This document shows positions 24,444-32,817 of a stretch of 35,594 bases of DNA, piece after piece; position 1 is the first letter of the stretch; each line of letters starts with the position of its first letter. This DNA is from Chryseobacterium sp. Leaf201 (lineage in GTDB: Bacteria > Bacteroidota > Bacteroidia > Flavobacteriales > Weeksellaceae): NCBI RefSeq assembly GCF_001421435.1, contig NZ_LMKA01000077.1, forward strand, positions 1 through 35,594, read 5' to 3'. The notes below the pieces were generated by a model. That model was not told where the DNA came from. It did not search any database and was given only the letters and a program-made list of their open reading frames with translations. Position numbers and translations under genes: made by a program.

Positions 24444-26639
24444 TTACTTTGTAAATAACATTTCTCTGTATTTGGTCATTGGCCAAAGCTCATCATCTAC
24501 CATCATCTCCAGGTTGTCTGAAGCTTCACGGATGATATCAAATAAAGGCTTCACCTTGTTGCAGTAATCTTCGGCCTGCTTCTGGCTTTCAGTTACGGCT
24601 TTTGCCTCTTCTCTGGCTTTAATAAGATCTTCAACACCTAATTTAATCTTGGAAACATTTTCAGAGATATGAGTGATCAGGCTCATCTGCTCTTTTGCCA
24701 GGGATCTGAATTCTTCATCCCCGAAGATTTCCTTAAGGCCTTTTACGTTTTCAATTAATCTGTTCTGATACTTTAAAGCGGAAGGAATAATGTGGTTTCT
24801 CGCGATATCACTTAATACCCTTGCTTCAATATCAATTACCGTAGAATATTTTTCCAGTTTGATTTCGTTTCTGGCTTCAACTTCCCTGTGGTTGAAGATT
24901 CCTATTTCTTCGTAAAGGTCAAGGAACTTCTGATCCATCTCCTGTTTCAGTGCTTCAGGAGTAGTTTTCCAGTTGTTTAGACCTCTTTTTTCAGCTTCTA
25001 CAGCCCAGTCATCAGAATATCCGTCACCTTCAAACATAATATTTTTACACTGCTTGATGTATTCTCTCAGTACATTGAAGATGGCTTCGTCTTTTTTCAG
25101 TCCTTTTTCAATTAAAGCATCCACTTCTTTCTTGAAGTCATTTAACTGTTTTGCCGCAATGGTATTCATTACCGTCATGGATTCTGCGCAGTTTGCAGAA
25201 GAACCTACTGCTCTGATCTCAAATTTATTTCCGGTAAAGGCAAAAGGAGATGTTCTGTTCCTGTCGGTATTGTCTAATAAAATTTCAGGGATTTTCCCGA
25301 CAACATTTAATTTTAAATCTGTTTTTTCATCCGGAGAAAGTTTTCCTTCTGTTACTTTTTCCAGTTCTTCCAGTACTCTGAACAGCTGGCTTCCGATAAA
25401 CACGGAAATAATGGCCGGCGGTGCTTCGTTGGCTCCCAGTCTGTGATCATTGCTTGCAGAGGCAATGCTTGCTCTTAAAAGATCGGCATATTCATGAACC
25501 GCTTTAATCGTATTTACGAAGAACGTCAGGAACTGCAGGTTTTTCTTAGGGTTTCTTCCTGGGCTTAAAAGGTTTTCGCCGGTGTCAGTTGCCAGAGACC
25601 AGTTGTTGTGCTTTCCGCTTCCGTTTACGCCTGCGAATGGTTTTTCATGGAATAAGATATGGAAATGGTGTCTGTGGGCAATTCTTGCCATGACGTCCAT
25701 CAACAAGGAGTTGTGGTCTACGGCAACGTTTACTTCCTCAAACATCGGAGCCAGCTCAAATTGATTCGGGGCTACCTCATTATGTCTGGTCGTTACAGGA
25801 ATCCCCAGTTTCATACATTCAATTTCCAGCTCTTTCATAAAGTTCATTACCCTTGTAGGGATAGAACCGAAATAGTGGTCATCCAGCTGCTGTCCTTTTG
25901 CAGGAGAGTGTCCCAATAAAGTTTTACCGGTTAACACAAGGTCCGGGCGGGACTGAAACAATGCTGAATCAACCAGGAAATATTCCTGCTCCCAGCCTAA
26001 AGTAGGCGTTACTTTCGTTACATTCTTGTCAAAATACTGCATTACGTTGGTTGCAGCTTCGTCTACAGCGTTCAAAGCTCTTAAAAGAGGGGCTTTATAA
26101 TCTAGTGTTTCTCCTGTATAAGAAATAAAGATAGAAGGGATACATAAAGTAGTTCCCATAATGAATGCCGGGGAAGTAGGATCCCATGCGGTATATCCTC
26201 TGGCCTCAAAAGTGTTTCTGATTCCTCCGTTCGGGAAAGAAGAGGCATCCGGCTCCTGCTGGATCAATAAGTTCCCGCTGAATCTTTCGATGGCTCTGCC
26301 TCCTTCAATAGGCGTAAAGAAAGAATCATGCTTTTCTGCAGTGCTTCCTGTCAATGGCTGGAACCAGTGGGTATAGTGGGTTACCCCTTTGCTCATGGCC
26401 CAGTCCTTCATCGCAACCGCTACCTGGTCTGCAATATGTCTCTGGATCTTGCTGCCTTTTTTCATCGCATCCAGAATAGACTGGAATGCTTCTTTTGTTA
26501 AATATTCTCTCATGGTTTCTTCTGAGAAAACATTCTGGCAGAACAGTTCTGACAATTTCACAGGAACCTCAACCGAGTTATCTCTTCTGAAGTCCTTAAA
26601 TGGTAAAGTTTCTAACGCTTTGAATCTTAAAGTTGACAT
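24444..26639 (-). CDS. glnN: Glutamine synthetase type III
   Basis: A 731-residue glutamine synthetase of the GSIII class, which makes glutamine from glutamate, ammonia and ATP and is typical of Bacteroidota and some cyanobacteria. Its length matches the class, as against about 450-470 for GSI. Motifs include THWFQPLTGSTAEKHDSF near residue 82, TLGWEQEYFLVD near 213 with the metal-binding glutamate, RHNEVAPNQFELAP near 285 and NGSGKHNNWSLAT near 341, the last three being substrate and metal sites. The C-terminal 200 residues are the helical extension of GSIII. It is transcribed alone from a TAAATTTG box and ends at a strong terminator. It is divergent from the DUF6909 gene. Confidence 0.96.
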   Translation of the reverse strand: MSTLRFKALETLPFKDFRRDNSVEVPVKLSELFCQNVFSEETMREYLTKEAFQSILDAMKKGSKIQRHIADQVAVAMKDWAMSKGVTHYTHWFQPLTGSTAEKHDSFFTPIEGGRAIERFSGNLLIQQEPDASSFPNGGIRNTFEARGYTAWDPTSPAFIMGTTLCIPSIFISYTGETLDYKAPLLRALNAVDEAATNVMQYFDKNVTKVTPTLGWEQEYFLVDSALFQSRPDLVLTGKTLLGHSPAKGQQLDDHYFGSIPTRVMNFMKELEIECMKLGIPVTTRHNEVAPNQFELAPMFEEVNVAVDHNSLLMDVMARIAHRHHFHILFHEKPFAGVNGSGKHNNWSLATDTGENLLSPGRNPKKNLQFLTFFVNTIKAVHEYADLLRASIASASNDHRLGANEAPPAIISVFIGSQLFRVLEELEKVTEGKLSPDEKTDLKLNVVGKIPEILLDNTDRNRTSPFAFTGNKFEIRAVGSSANCAESMTVMNTIAAKQLNDFKKEVDALIEKGLKKDEAIFNVLREYIKQCKNIMFEGDGYSDDWAVEAEKRGLNNWKTTPEALKQEMDQKFLDLYEEIGIFNHREVEARNEIKLEKYSTVIDIEARVLSDIARNHIIPSALKYQNRLIENVKGLKEIFGDEEFRSLAKEQMSLITHISENVSKIKLGVEDLIKAREEAKAVTESQKQAEDYCNKVKPLFDIIREASDNLEMMVDDELWPMTKYREMLFTK

Positions 26640-26659
26640 ATTGGGTTATTTTTACGGGG

Positions 26660-26667
26660 CAAATTTA
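26660..26667 (-). promoter_or_regulatory. -7 promoter element of glnN
   Basis: On the minus strand this reads TAAATTTG, an exact TAnnTTTG match 20 bases before the glnN ATG and within the same TAAATTTGCC sequence seen before hemA. Confidence 0.5.
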
Positions 26668-26905
26668 CAAAAAAAACATATTAAAAATATTTTTACCCTG
26701 AAATTTATAGGGGTAATTTCAATTTTAACTAAATTTTAATTTAAAGTTAAGGGTTTGTAGAATGATTATTGCGGAAAATACAGAGTCTGGCTTTTTGTTA
26801 TGGTGAGAATTGAAGTTTATTAACAACGTTATACTTTTTGAGGAAAAGAGCGTCAGGTAAATCATTTATTAAAAGATGCTTAAAATAAATTGGATGGAGA
26901 TTTTG

Positions 26906-26913
26906 TATATTTG
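26906..26913 (+). promoter_or_regulatory. -7 promoter element of the DUF6909 gene
   Basis: TATATTTG matches TAnnTTTG exactly and lies 15 bases before the ATG at 26929. Because it falls inside the longer frame that opens with TTG at 26890, it decides for the 26929 start. Confidence 0.55.
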
Positions 26914-26928
26914 TGTGAAATTTATTGT

Positions 26929-28614
26929 ATGACAAATTCTAGAGCAAGAGAAACAACGGAAGCAATTGAAAGATTGTATATTTCTATGAGACACCTCTTT
27001 TACAGAGGTTTTTTTAAACCTGCCGGTGTTTCAGGGGAGAGTATCAGAAGTTTGTTGAAAATCATCAATCCGGAAATTTACGGTACGATGAGCATTCCCA
27101 GTAAGCTGGAGCTGGACGGCCTGATGTATGTTTTAGACAGGCTTCCGGAAGGCATTGAAGAGTGCGCTTTTATTCATCTTACCTCAGATGAAGGGTTTGA
27201 CAAAGGAAGTTTCGAACCTATTGTCCCTAAAAAGAGAAGAAGGAACTGCTACAGGATCGATGAGCACCAGATGAATATTGAAGTTCTTTTAGGGCGTTCC
27301 GAAATCTATGATATCCTTACCCACTTAACGTTTTTGTTTATAGAAGCCGATAAAATCAGGAACCTGGCTTTCATTCAGGACGAAAACTGGAAACCGACCC
27401 GTGCTTTTAAGATTATTGAAGAAGTGGTGAAAGGCGAAAAGAAATTCAGCAGAAGGGAAAAGGAAGTCGCTCTGATCCATCTGTCTTCTTTAATAGGAAG
27501 AACATTTGATGAAACACTGAGGGCTTATAATACATTCGGCGACGATGATAATCCTGACCGTCTATTTAAAATTATCTATAACCTGGCAAAAGTAAGCCTG
27601 GAAGATGCCAAACAGACCCGGGAACGGGAAATTCATTTCAGTGCTATATTAAAGGAAAGGGTAGGGCATCATTATTTCGGTGAAAAGTGGGCCAATAAGG
27701 TAAAGGAAGTCCTGTATGAAAATGACCTTCACATGCGTCCGCTGCATATTATTTCAGCGAATATGCATTCTGTGAAAAACATGCTGTATGCCAATAATGC
27801 CTTAAAGAAAAAGGATCCGAAGGAAGTGGATTATAAACTCTACGGTGATATTTCCGATAAAAAGGAGCTCCGTGATAAAGTTTCCAAGTTTGCCGTTGAG
27901 GAAGGAATGGTTTATATTAATGATAAGAGCGGAAGTAATATTGATGTCCAGATCATTGATTTAAGCAAAACCAACCTAAAGCATACACCTTTCGGACATC
28001 TGAACTATGACGGGGATGATGTGATTATGGTTTTTGATTATGCTTTCGGTGAGCAGGCTTTTGAGGTGATGGATGAGCTTTTAAGGCCTTTCGAACAGAA
28101 AGGTGAGGTGTATATGATGAAAGTAAAATCGGTCTCCATTATGGGGAAAGCCGGGATTCTGGAAGGCGGAAAAGGAGATATTATGATTCCTACTTCCCAT
28201 ATCTTTGAAGGAACGGCAGATAATTATCCTTTTGAAAATGCCCTGAAGCTGGAAGATTTTAAAGATGATGAATTACAGGCGTTTGAAGGCCCGATGATTA
28301 CCGTATTGGGGACATCCCTTCAGAACAGGGACATCCTGTCTTATTTTATGAACACTTCATGGAAGGCCATCGGACTTGAAATGGAAGGTGCGCATTATCA
28401 GAAAGCGATTCAGGTGGCGTCTAAAATCAGGCATCACATTACACCGGATCTGTTTGTCTGCTACGCCTATTATGCCTCGGATAACCCGCTGGAAACAGGA
28501 AGTACGCTTTCTTCAGGAGGATTAGGCCTGACCGGTGTGAAACCAACGTATCTGATTACCCTGAGAATTCTTGAAAAGATCTTACGAAGCAGTAAAAAGG
28601 AACTTTTTTCTTAA
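26929..28614 (+). CDS. DUF6909 family protein with nucleoside phosphorylase-like C-terminus
   Basis: A 561-residue cytosolic protein that I place in DUF6909, a Bacteroidota family without assigned function. The N-terminal 320 residues are mostly helical (RARETTEAIERLYISMRHLF at the start) and I recognise no domain. From about residue 355 the sequence resembles the PNP/UDP phosphorylase fold, especially AMP nucleosidase. It shows DDVIMVFDYAFGEQAFEVMDEL (in pieces), SIMGKAGIL, the GDIMIPTSHIF strand, ITVLGTSLQNRDIL, then LEMEGAHYQKA with E486 and YASDNPLETG with D518. In AMP nucleosidase the matching pieces are DMESATIA and VSDKPLHG, where the Glu and Asp bind ribose and purine. An enzyme acting on a nucleoside or nucleotide is therefore plausible, but this is inference. 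It is divergent from glnN and ends at a terminator. Confidence 0.75.
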   Translation: MTNSRARETTEAIERLYISMRHLFYRGFFKPAGVSGESIRSLLKIINPEIYGTMSIPSKLELDGLMYVLDRLPEGIEECAFIHLTSDEGFDKGSFEPIVPKKRRRNCYRIDEHQMNIEVLLGRSEIYDILTHLTFLFIEADKIRNLAFIQDENWKPTRAFKIIEEVVKGEKKFSRREKEVALIHLSSLIGRTFDETLRAYNTFGDDDNPDRLFKIIYNLAKVSLEDAKQTREREIHFSAILKERVGHHYFGEKWANKVKEVLYENDLHMRPLHIISANMHSVKNMLYANNALKKKDPKEVDYKLYGDISDKKELRDKVSKFAVEEGMVYINDKSGSNIDVQIIDLSKTNLKHTPFGHLNYDGDDVIMVFDYAFGEQAFEVMDELLRPFEQKGEVYMMKVKSVSIMGKAGILEGGKGDIMIPTSHIFEGTADNYPFENALKLEDFKDDELQAFEGPMITVLGTSLQNRDILSYFMNTSWKAIGLEMEGAHYQKAIQVASKIRHHITPDLFVCYAYYASDNPLETGSTLSSGGLGLTGVKPTYLITLRILEKILRSSKKELFS

Positions 28615-28640
28615 ATAATTATCCTTTTAAATTATATATA

Positions 28641-28669
28641 ACCTCAGATGTTCTGCATTTGAGGTTTTT
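28641..28669 (+). terminator. Terminator of the DUF6909 gene
   Basis: Arms ACCTCAGATG (28641-28650) and CATTTGAGGT (28656-28665) pair with one wobble around a 5-base loop, followed by TTTTTATTTTT. It lies 26 bases after the stop. Confidence 0.85.
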
Positions 28670-28781
28670 ATTTTTATCCACAGATTTCACAAATGATCTT
28701 ATAAAATGTCTGTATTAATCTTTGAAACTATTATAAATTTTTAACAAACTCTATTGATGTTCATCTAAAATTAAATCAGAT

Positions 28782-28815
28782 AAAAACCTCAGCGTACCTC
28801 ATGTCCGGGGTTTTT
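28782..28815 (+). terminator. Second terminator-like hairpin before the M1 peptidase gene
   Basis: AAAAACCTC (28782-28790) and GGGGTTTTT (28807-28815) pair with one wobble around a 16-base loop, followed by ATTTT. Its ACCTCAG left arm and GGTTTTTATTTT right end resemble the terminator 140 bases upstream, so it may be a diverged copy or a backup. Confidence 0.45.
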
Positions 28816-28827
28816 ATTTTAAATACT

Positions 28828-28835
28828 TATCTTTA
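28828..28835 (+). promoter_or_regulatory. -7 promoter element of the M1 peptidase gene
   Basis: TATCTTTA, one base from TAnnTTTG, lies 17 bases before the ATG at 28853. No clear -33 partner is seen. Confidence 0.35.
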
Positions 28836-28852
28836 GAAAAAATAAATTTTAA

Positions 28853-30697
28853 ATGAAAAAATCGGTTGCCATCCTTTTTGCGTTGATCGTTTCTCAGTTT
28901 CAGGCACAGCAAGGCCCTTATTATCAGCAGGCTGCGAAATACAAAATGGATATTGACGTTAATACAGAAAAATTTACGTACCAGGGAAGTCAGACTTTAA
29001 CCTATACCAATAATTCACCGGACGAACTTAATGTCGTGTATTTTCATCTGTACTGGAATGCTTTTAAGCCGAATTCCATGATGGACCAGCGGGTAGCAGG
29101 CCAGGGAAAAAACGGAGATTCAAGATTGCAGAAAGACGGCATTTCAAGGCTGGCCTCGATTCCTAAAAATGAAGAAGGCGCACAGAATATCCACTGGATC
29201 AAGCAGAACGGCAAAACGCTGAAGTTTGAGATTCAGGAAACCGTGATGAAAGTTTATCTTGCAGAGCCGGTTAAGCCGAATTCAACCACCACTTTCACCA
29301 TGGACTGGGACGCGGTAATTCCTCAGCAGATCAGACGGAGCGGAAGGAACAACCGGGAAGGTGTTGATATGACCATGACACAGTGGTATCCTAAAATTGC
29401 GGAGTACGATTATGACGGATGGGCAACTTTCGATTATATCGGAAGGGAATTCCATGCCCCGTTTGCAGATTTTGATGTGAACATTACCATCAGCAAAGAT
29501 TATGTGATCGGAGCCGGAGGGATCCTCGAAAACCCTGCAGAAGTAAAAGGATATGATACCAATGTAAAAATAAAAACAGGGAAAGATAACAAATCTACAT
29601 GGAGATGGACTGCTAAAAATATGCTGGATTTCGCTTGGGCTGCCGATAAAGATTATGTCGTGAAAAGTTTTGATGTCCCGCAAGGCCCGAAAGTATTTTT
29701 CGTGTATCAGGATAATGATAAAACCAAAGTCTGGGAACAGGCTCAGCCTTATGTGACTAAATATTTCCAACTGATGAACAGCCGCTTCGGAAAATATGTT
29801 TATCCGACCTATGCTTTCATTCAGGGTGGTGACGGCGGAATGGAGTACGGAATGTGCACCATGATTTTAGGGGAAGCCAAAAATATTGAAGGATTGATGG
29901 GATTGATGGCCCACGAAGGTGCCCACTCATGGTATCAGCAGATGCTGGCCACCAATGAGCCGATGCGTCCGTGGATGGATGAAGGATTTACCAGTTATGC
30001 AGAAGGCTATGTGATGAATCAGCTGTTTCCTCCGAAACAGCCGCTTCCGAATCCGTTTGTGAATTCAGTCAATGCATACCGGAATTTTATTAAAAAAGGG
30101 ATTGAGGAGCCTGCAGTCTGGCTGGGAGACCATCATGACAACGGGACTTCCTATACCTATGCGTCCTATGTGAAAGGAGAACTATACCTGGTGCAGTTAG
30201 GCTATATTATGGGCGAGCAGAATTTAGCGGAGACCTTGAAACAGTATTATGACCAGTGGGTTTTAAAGCATCCTTCAGACCGTGATTTTCTTCACATTGC
30301 CCAGAAAGTTTCAGGGATGGATCTGAAATGGTTTCATCATTACTGGATCAATACCACCAAAACCATTGACTACGGCATTAAGGATGTGAAATATGATGCA
30401 AAATCAACAACAGTAACTCTGGTAAATAACGGCCAGGTTCCGATGCCGGTTGATTTCAGTGTTGTTACGAAAGATAACAAAGTGGTTACCTACCAGATTC
30501 CGATGAACATGACGCATACGTGGAAAGAAAAAGACATCTACGGTGAATTCAAAACAATGCCGTATTGGCCATGGACGCAGAAAGAATATTCGATAACGGT
30601 TCCTTATACAAAAGCCCAGCTGGCGGCTTTAGGGATTGATATCAGTCAGCGAATAGCCGATGTAAATCTTGATGATAATGTAGTTGAGATAAAATAA
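28853..30697 (+). CDS. M1 family zinc metallopeptidase, secreted
   Basis: A 614-residue gluzincin aminopeptidase-like enzyme with a signal peptide (MKKSVAILFALIVSQFQAQ). The zinc site is complete: H354-E-G-A-H358 and E377 in WMDEGFTSYAEG, 18 residues after the second histidine. GGMEYG at 328-333 is the exopeptidase motif, with Tyr where many members have Asn. The N-terminal beta domain begins YYQQAAKYKMDIDVN. The protein ends without a recognisable type IX secretion C-terminal domain, so it is probably periplasmic. It is monocistronic and convergent with the M23 gene. Confidence 0.94.
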   Translation: MKKSVAILFALIVSQFQAQQGPYYQQAAKYKMDIDVNTEKFTYQGSQTLTYTNNSPDELNVVYFHLYWNAFKPNSMMDQRVAGQGKNGDSRLQKDGISRLASIPKNEEGAQNIHWIKQNGKTLKFEIQETVMKVYLAEPVKPNSTTTFTMDWDAVIPQQIRRSGRNNREGVDMTMTQWYPKIAEYDYDGWATFDYIGREFHAPFADFDVNITISKDYVIGAGGILENPAEVKGYDTNVKIKTGKDNKSTWRWTAKNMLDFAWAADKDYVVKSFDVPQGPKVFFVYQDNDKTKVWEQAQPYVTKYFQLMNSRFGKYVYPTYAFIQGGDGGMEYGMCTMILGEAKNIEGLMGLMAHEGAHSWYQQMLATNEPMRPWMDEGFTSYAEGYVMNQLFPPKQPLPNPFVNSVNAYRNFIKKGIEEPAVWLGDHHDNGTSYTYASYVKGELYLVQLGYIMGEQNLAETLKQYYDQWVLKHPSDRDFLHIAQKVSGMDLKWFHHYWINTTKTIDYGIKDVKYDAKSTTVTLVNNGQVPMPVDFSVVTKDNKVVTYQIPMNMTHTWKEKDIYGEFKTMPYWPWTQKEYSITVPYTKAQLAALGIDISQRIADVNLDDNVVEIK

Positions 30698-30714
30698 AAC
30701 CAGTCATAAAACTT

Positions 30715-30747
30715 AAAATCCTGAAGAAATTTTCTTCAGGATTTTTT
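30715..30747. terminator. Bidirectional terminator between the M1 and M23 peptidase genes
   Basis: Perfect 14-base arms AAAATCCTGAAGAA (30715-30728) and TTCTTCAGGATTTT (30732-30745) enclose a 3-base loop, with further T bases after. It serves both convergent genes. Confidence 0.88.
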
Positions 30748-30783
30748 ATTAAACATCAGTATAATAAAATCTTTTCTGTTGGA

Positions 30784-31620
30784 TTAATACGGTTTCAGAT
30801 ACGCTTTCTTTTCAGACAGGTATTCAGATTTTGTACCGTTTTCTGTCATGAAAAGAGTCTTCAGGGTCTTCTTCTGCTTGGGTTGGGAAGGATCCGGCAG
30901 GGCACATACAAAATGCAGGTGAGGTCCGTTGGTCCAGCCGGTATTTCCGCTCAGGGCAATAACATCACCTTTATTTACAGTATCCCCGGCTTTTACTTTA
31001 ACGCCGTTCTGTTTTAAATGGAAATACTGTGCAATCGTTCCGTCAGAATGCATTATAGATACATAGTTAGCAAGATTAGCACAGCTTATGGTTGGACATC
31101 CTGTATTGTTACTCTGCACTACATCAATTACTTTCCCTTCTCTTGCGGCTGTTATTTCCGTTCCTTCCGGCATGGTAAAATCCAGCGAATTTTCATTCTG
31201 ATGCGAGAACTTACCATTGTAGCCCTGATATAGCATAAATGATTTTCCTTTCTGATAGGGGAGGTCATAGAGGTAGTCGGCATCGTAGACTTTTATCTTA
31301 GCGTCTCCGGCTAAAGTATAATAGTTAGGCATTTTTTTAATTTTCCAGCCCTTCTTTCTGTCGGTTACCAAAAAGGCGGCCACCCGGTTTTTCTTTGATA
31401 AAGGCGGCAGTACTTTTACCGTTTCAAATTTCATTTGCATCCGCAGATTCTCCAGTTCAGGCTGCCCGGTAAAAGAAAGAGTGACCGGGTAGATTTCAAT
31501 ATTATCAGCGTAATAGGAAACAGTATCTTTGTTTATTTCCGTATATAATCTCGCGGGTTTCTGGGAAAAGGCAATCACTGACTGCATTATGAGAAGTAAG
31601 ATAAGTACTTTTTTTATCAT
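30784..31620 (-). CDS. M23 family metallopeptidase (LytM-type), secreted
   Basis: A 278-residue predicted peptidoglycan endopeptidase. A signal peptide covers the first 20 residues (MIKKVLILLLIMQSVIAFSQ). The N-terminal 130 residues are an uncharacterised beta-rich domain. The M23 domain carries the zinc ligands H140 and D147 (HQNENSLDF) and H236 in GPHLHF, with the catalytic-type H201 in YFHLKQNG. GDVIALSGNTGWT is the usual strand before the last motif. Cys175 and Cys180 sit close together in a loop and might form a disulfide. The start is seven bases from the end of a frameshifted gene on the same strand, which suggests a former operon. Confidence 0.93.
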   Translation of the reverse strand: MIKKVLILLLIMQSVIAFSQKPARLYTEINKDTVSYYADNIEIYPVTLSFTGQPELENLRMQMKFETVKVLPPLSKKNRVAAFLVTDRKKGWKIKKMPNYYTLAGDAKIKVYDADYLYDLPYQKGKSFMLYQGYNGKFSHQNENSLDFTMPEGTEITAAREGKVIDVVQSNNTGCPTISCANLANYVSIMHSDGTIAQYFHLKQNGVKVKAGDTVNKGDVIALSGNTGWTNGPHLHFVCALPDPSQPKQKKTLKTLFMTENGTKSEYLSEKKAYLKPY

Positions 31621-31626
31621 TATCTA

Positions 31627-31861
31627 TTATTTAATTTGAAGCTGTTTTACCATCCAGTGACCGGAATGGTTTGTAACCAAATCATTTTTCAGGGCTTCCT
31701 CTGGGCATAAAACTCATCCAATAAGTTGTAGATGGTCTGTCGCTGCCTTCAATCTCTGCATCTTTTTTATTTTCCCCAAAGACTTCTTTGGCCACTGCTA
31801 CTGTGTGTGCAAATGAATGGATACACAAGAGAAATAATGAGAGTATGACCCGTTTTTTCAT
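31627..31861 (-). pseudogene. Frameshifted small exported-protein gene
   Basis: An ATG at 31861 opens a frame with a good signal peptide (MKKRVILSLFLLCIHSFA) that stops at 31682 after 59 codons. The last 19 codons look unlike protein, whereas other frames do. QTIYNLLDEFYAQR is read in a second frame, and ALKNDLVTNHSGHWMVKQL, ending at a TAA at 31629-31627, in a third. Both switches equal the loss of one base, near 31740 and near 31700. Corrected, the product would be about 78 residues, exported and of no family I recognise. Either the gene is decaying or there are two sequence errors; a functional 59-residue product (31682-31861) is the third possibility. It lies directly upstream of the M23 gene. 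Confidence 0.55.
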
Positions 31862-31940
31862 GAAAATAGTTTGGGGATAAATGTAATTATTTGTTTTTTA
31901 TGTTCTGAAGTTTTAATAAATAAAGGTTATTTTGCTTAAA

Positions 31941-31948
31941 CAAAAATA
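31941..31948 (-). promoter_or_regulatory. -7 promoter element before the frameshifted gene and M23 gene
   Basis: On the minus strand this reads TATTTTTG, an exact TAnnTTTG match about 80 bases before the ATG at 31861. It may drive both the broken small gene and the M23 peptidase. Confidence 0.4.
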
Positions 31949-32019
31949 ACAGAATTTCAGAAAGAAAAGAATCATTAATTTTACATAGAATAAATACTCT
32001 TTCATTGAAACTTAAATAA

Positions 32020-32778
32020 ATGAATTCAATCGTAATCAATATCGGCAACAGCAATATCCGGTTCGGGCTTTTTAATGAAGACAACTGTGATATATCATGG
32101 GTGGTGAATACAAAGCCGTACCGGACGCCGGATGAACTGTATGTCCAGATGTCCATGCTGTACCAGACCTATAAAATTGAGCCTAAGGAAATTTCAAAAG
32201 TGATTATCGGTTCGGTTGTTCCTCAGCTTACCAAGGTGATGAATGCCGCCATCAAAAAGATTCATGATCTGGATCCCGTGATTGTAGACCGGAATACTCC
32301 TTCAGGCGTTGTGGCAAAATCCAAACAGATGGGAACAGATATTTACGCCAATCTGGTCGCTGCCCATAACCTCTATCCCGACAGAAAGAACATCGTACTG
32401 GATTTTGGTACGGCACTTACGGCAAGCTGTGTAGCCGAAGACGGTGAAACATTAGGCGTAATTATCGCTCCGGGAATTATCACGGCTTTAAATTCCCTGA
32501 TCAGCCAGACGGCCCAGCTTCCGGGAATCGAACTGGTAAAACCGAAAACTGTATTGGGATTGGATACCGTCAGCTGTATGCAGAGCGGAATGGTGTACGG
32601 CTTTTTAGGAATGGTAGAAGGTTTTATTGACAGGATTAATGAGGAAGTAAAGGATGATTGTTTTGTTGTGGCCACAGGCGGAGTTTCCCATGTATACAAG
32701 CCTTTGACTAATAAAATCCATGTGATGGACAGGCTTCATACGTTGAAAGGACTGTACTTTTTAGGAAAGGATATATAG
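32020..32778 (+). CDS. coaX: Type III pantothenate kinase
   Basis: A 252-residue kinase for the first step of CoA synthesis, phosphorylating pantothenate. The family's nucleotide motif is INIGNSNIRFGLF at residues 6-18; residue 7 is Asn where the family normally has Asp (Asp6 in the Thermotoga enzyme). The other two acidic positions are present: D107 in GTDIYAN and D128 in VLDFGTALT. GIITALNSLISQTAQLP and the C-terminal ATGGVSHVYKPL are typical. The start is fixed by the motif position. It stands alone on the plus strand and is convergent with the tadA-like gene; no clear terminator lies in the 39-base gap. Confidence 0.93.
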   Translation: MNSIVINIGNSNIRFGLFNEDNCDISWVVNTKPYRTPDELYVQMSMLYQTYKIEPKEISKVIIGSVVPQLTKVMNAAIKKIHDLDPVIVDRNTPSGVVAKSKQMGTDIYANLVAAHNLYPDRKNIVLDFGTALTASCVAEDGETLGVIIAPGIITALNSLISQTAQLPGIELVKPKTVLGLDTVSCMQSGMVYGFLGMVEGFIDRINEEVKDDCFVVATGGVSHVYKPLTNKIHVMDRLHTLKGLYFLGKDI

Positions 32779-32817
32779 TAAATGTAAAGCTGGGGTATAA
32801 GAAATCTCAACCTGGTT

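Noticed and set aside
24973..25446. A 157-residue plus-strand frame inside glnN
   Set aside because: Antisense shadow of a complete glutamine synthetase III with all motifs; rich in Ser and Phe.
31887..32156. An 89-residue minus-strand frame across the coaX start
   Set aside because: Overlaps the conserved N-terminal motif of coaX and shows no protein features; the promoter box at 31941 lies within it.
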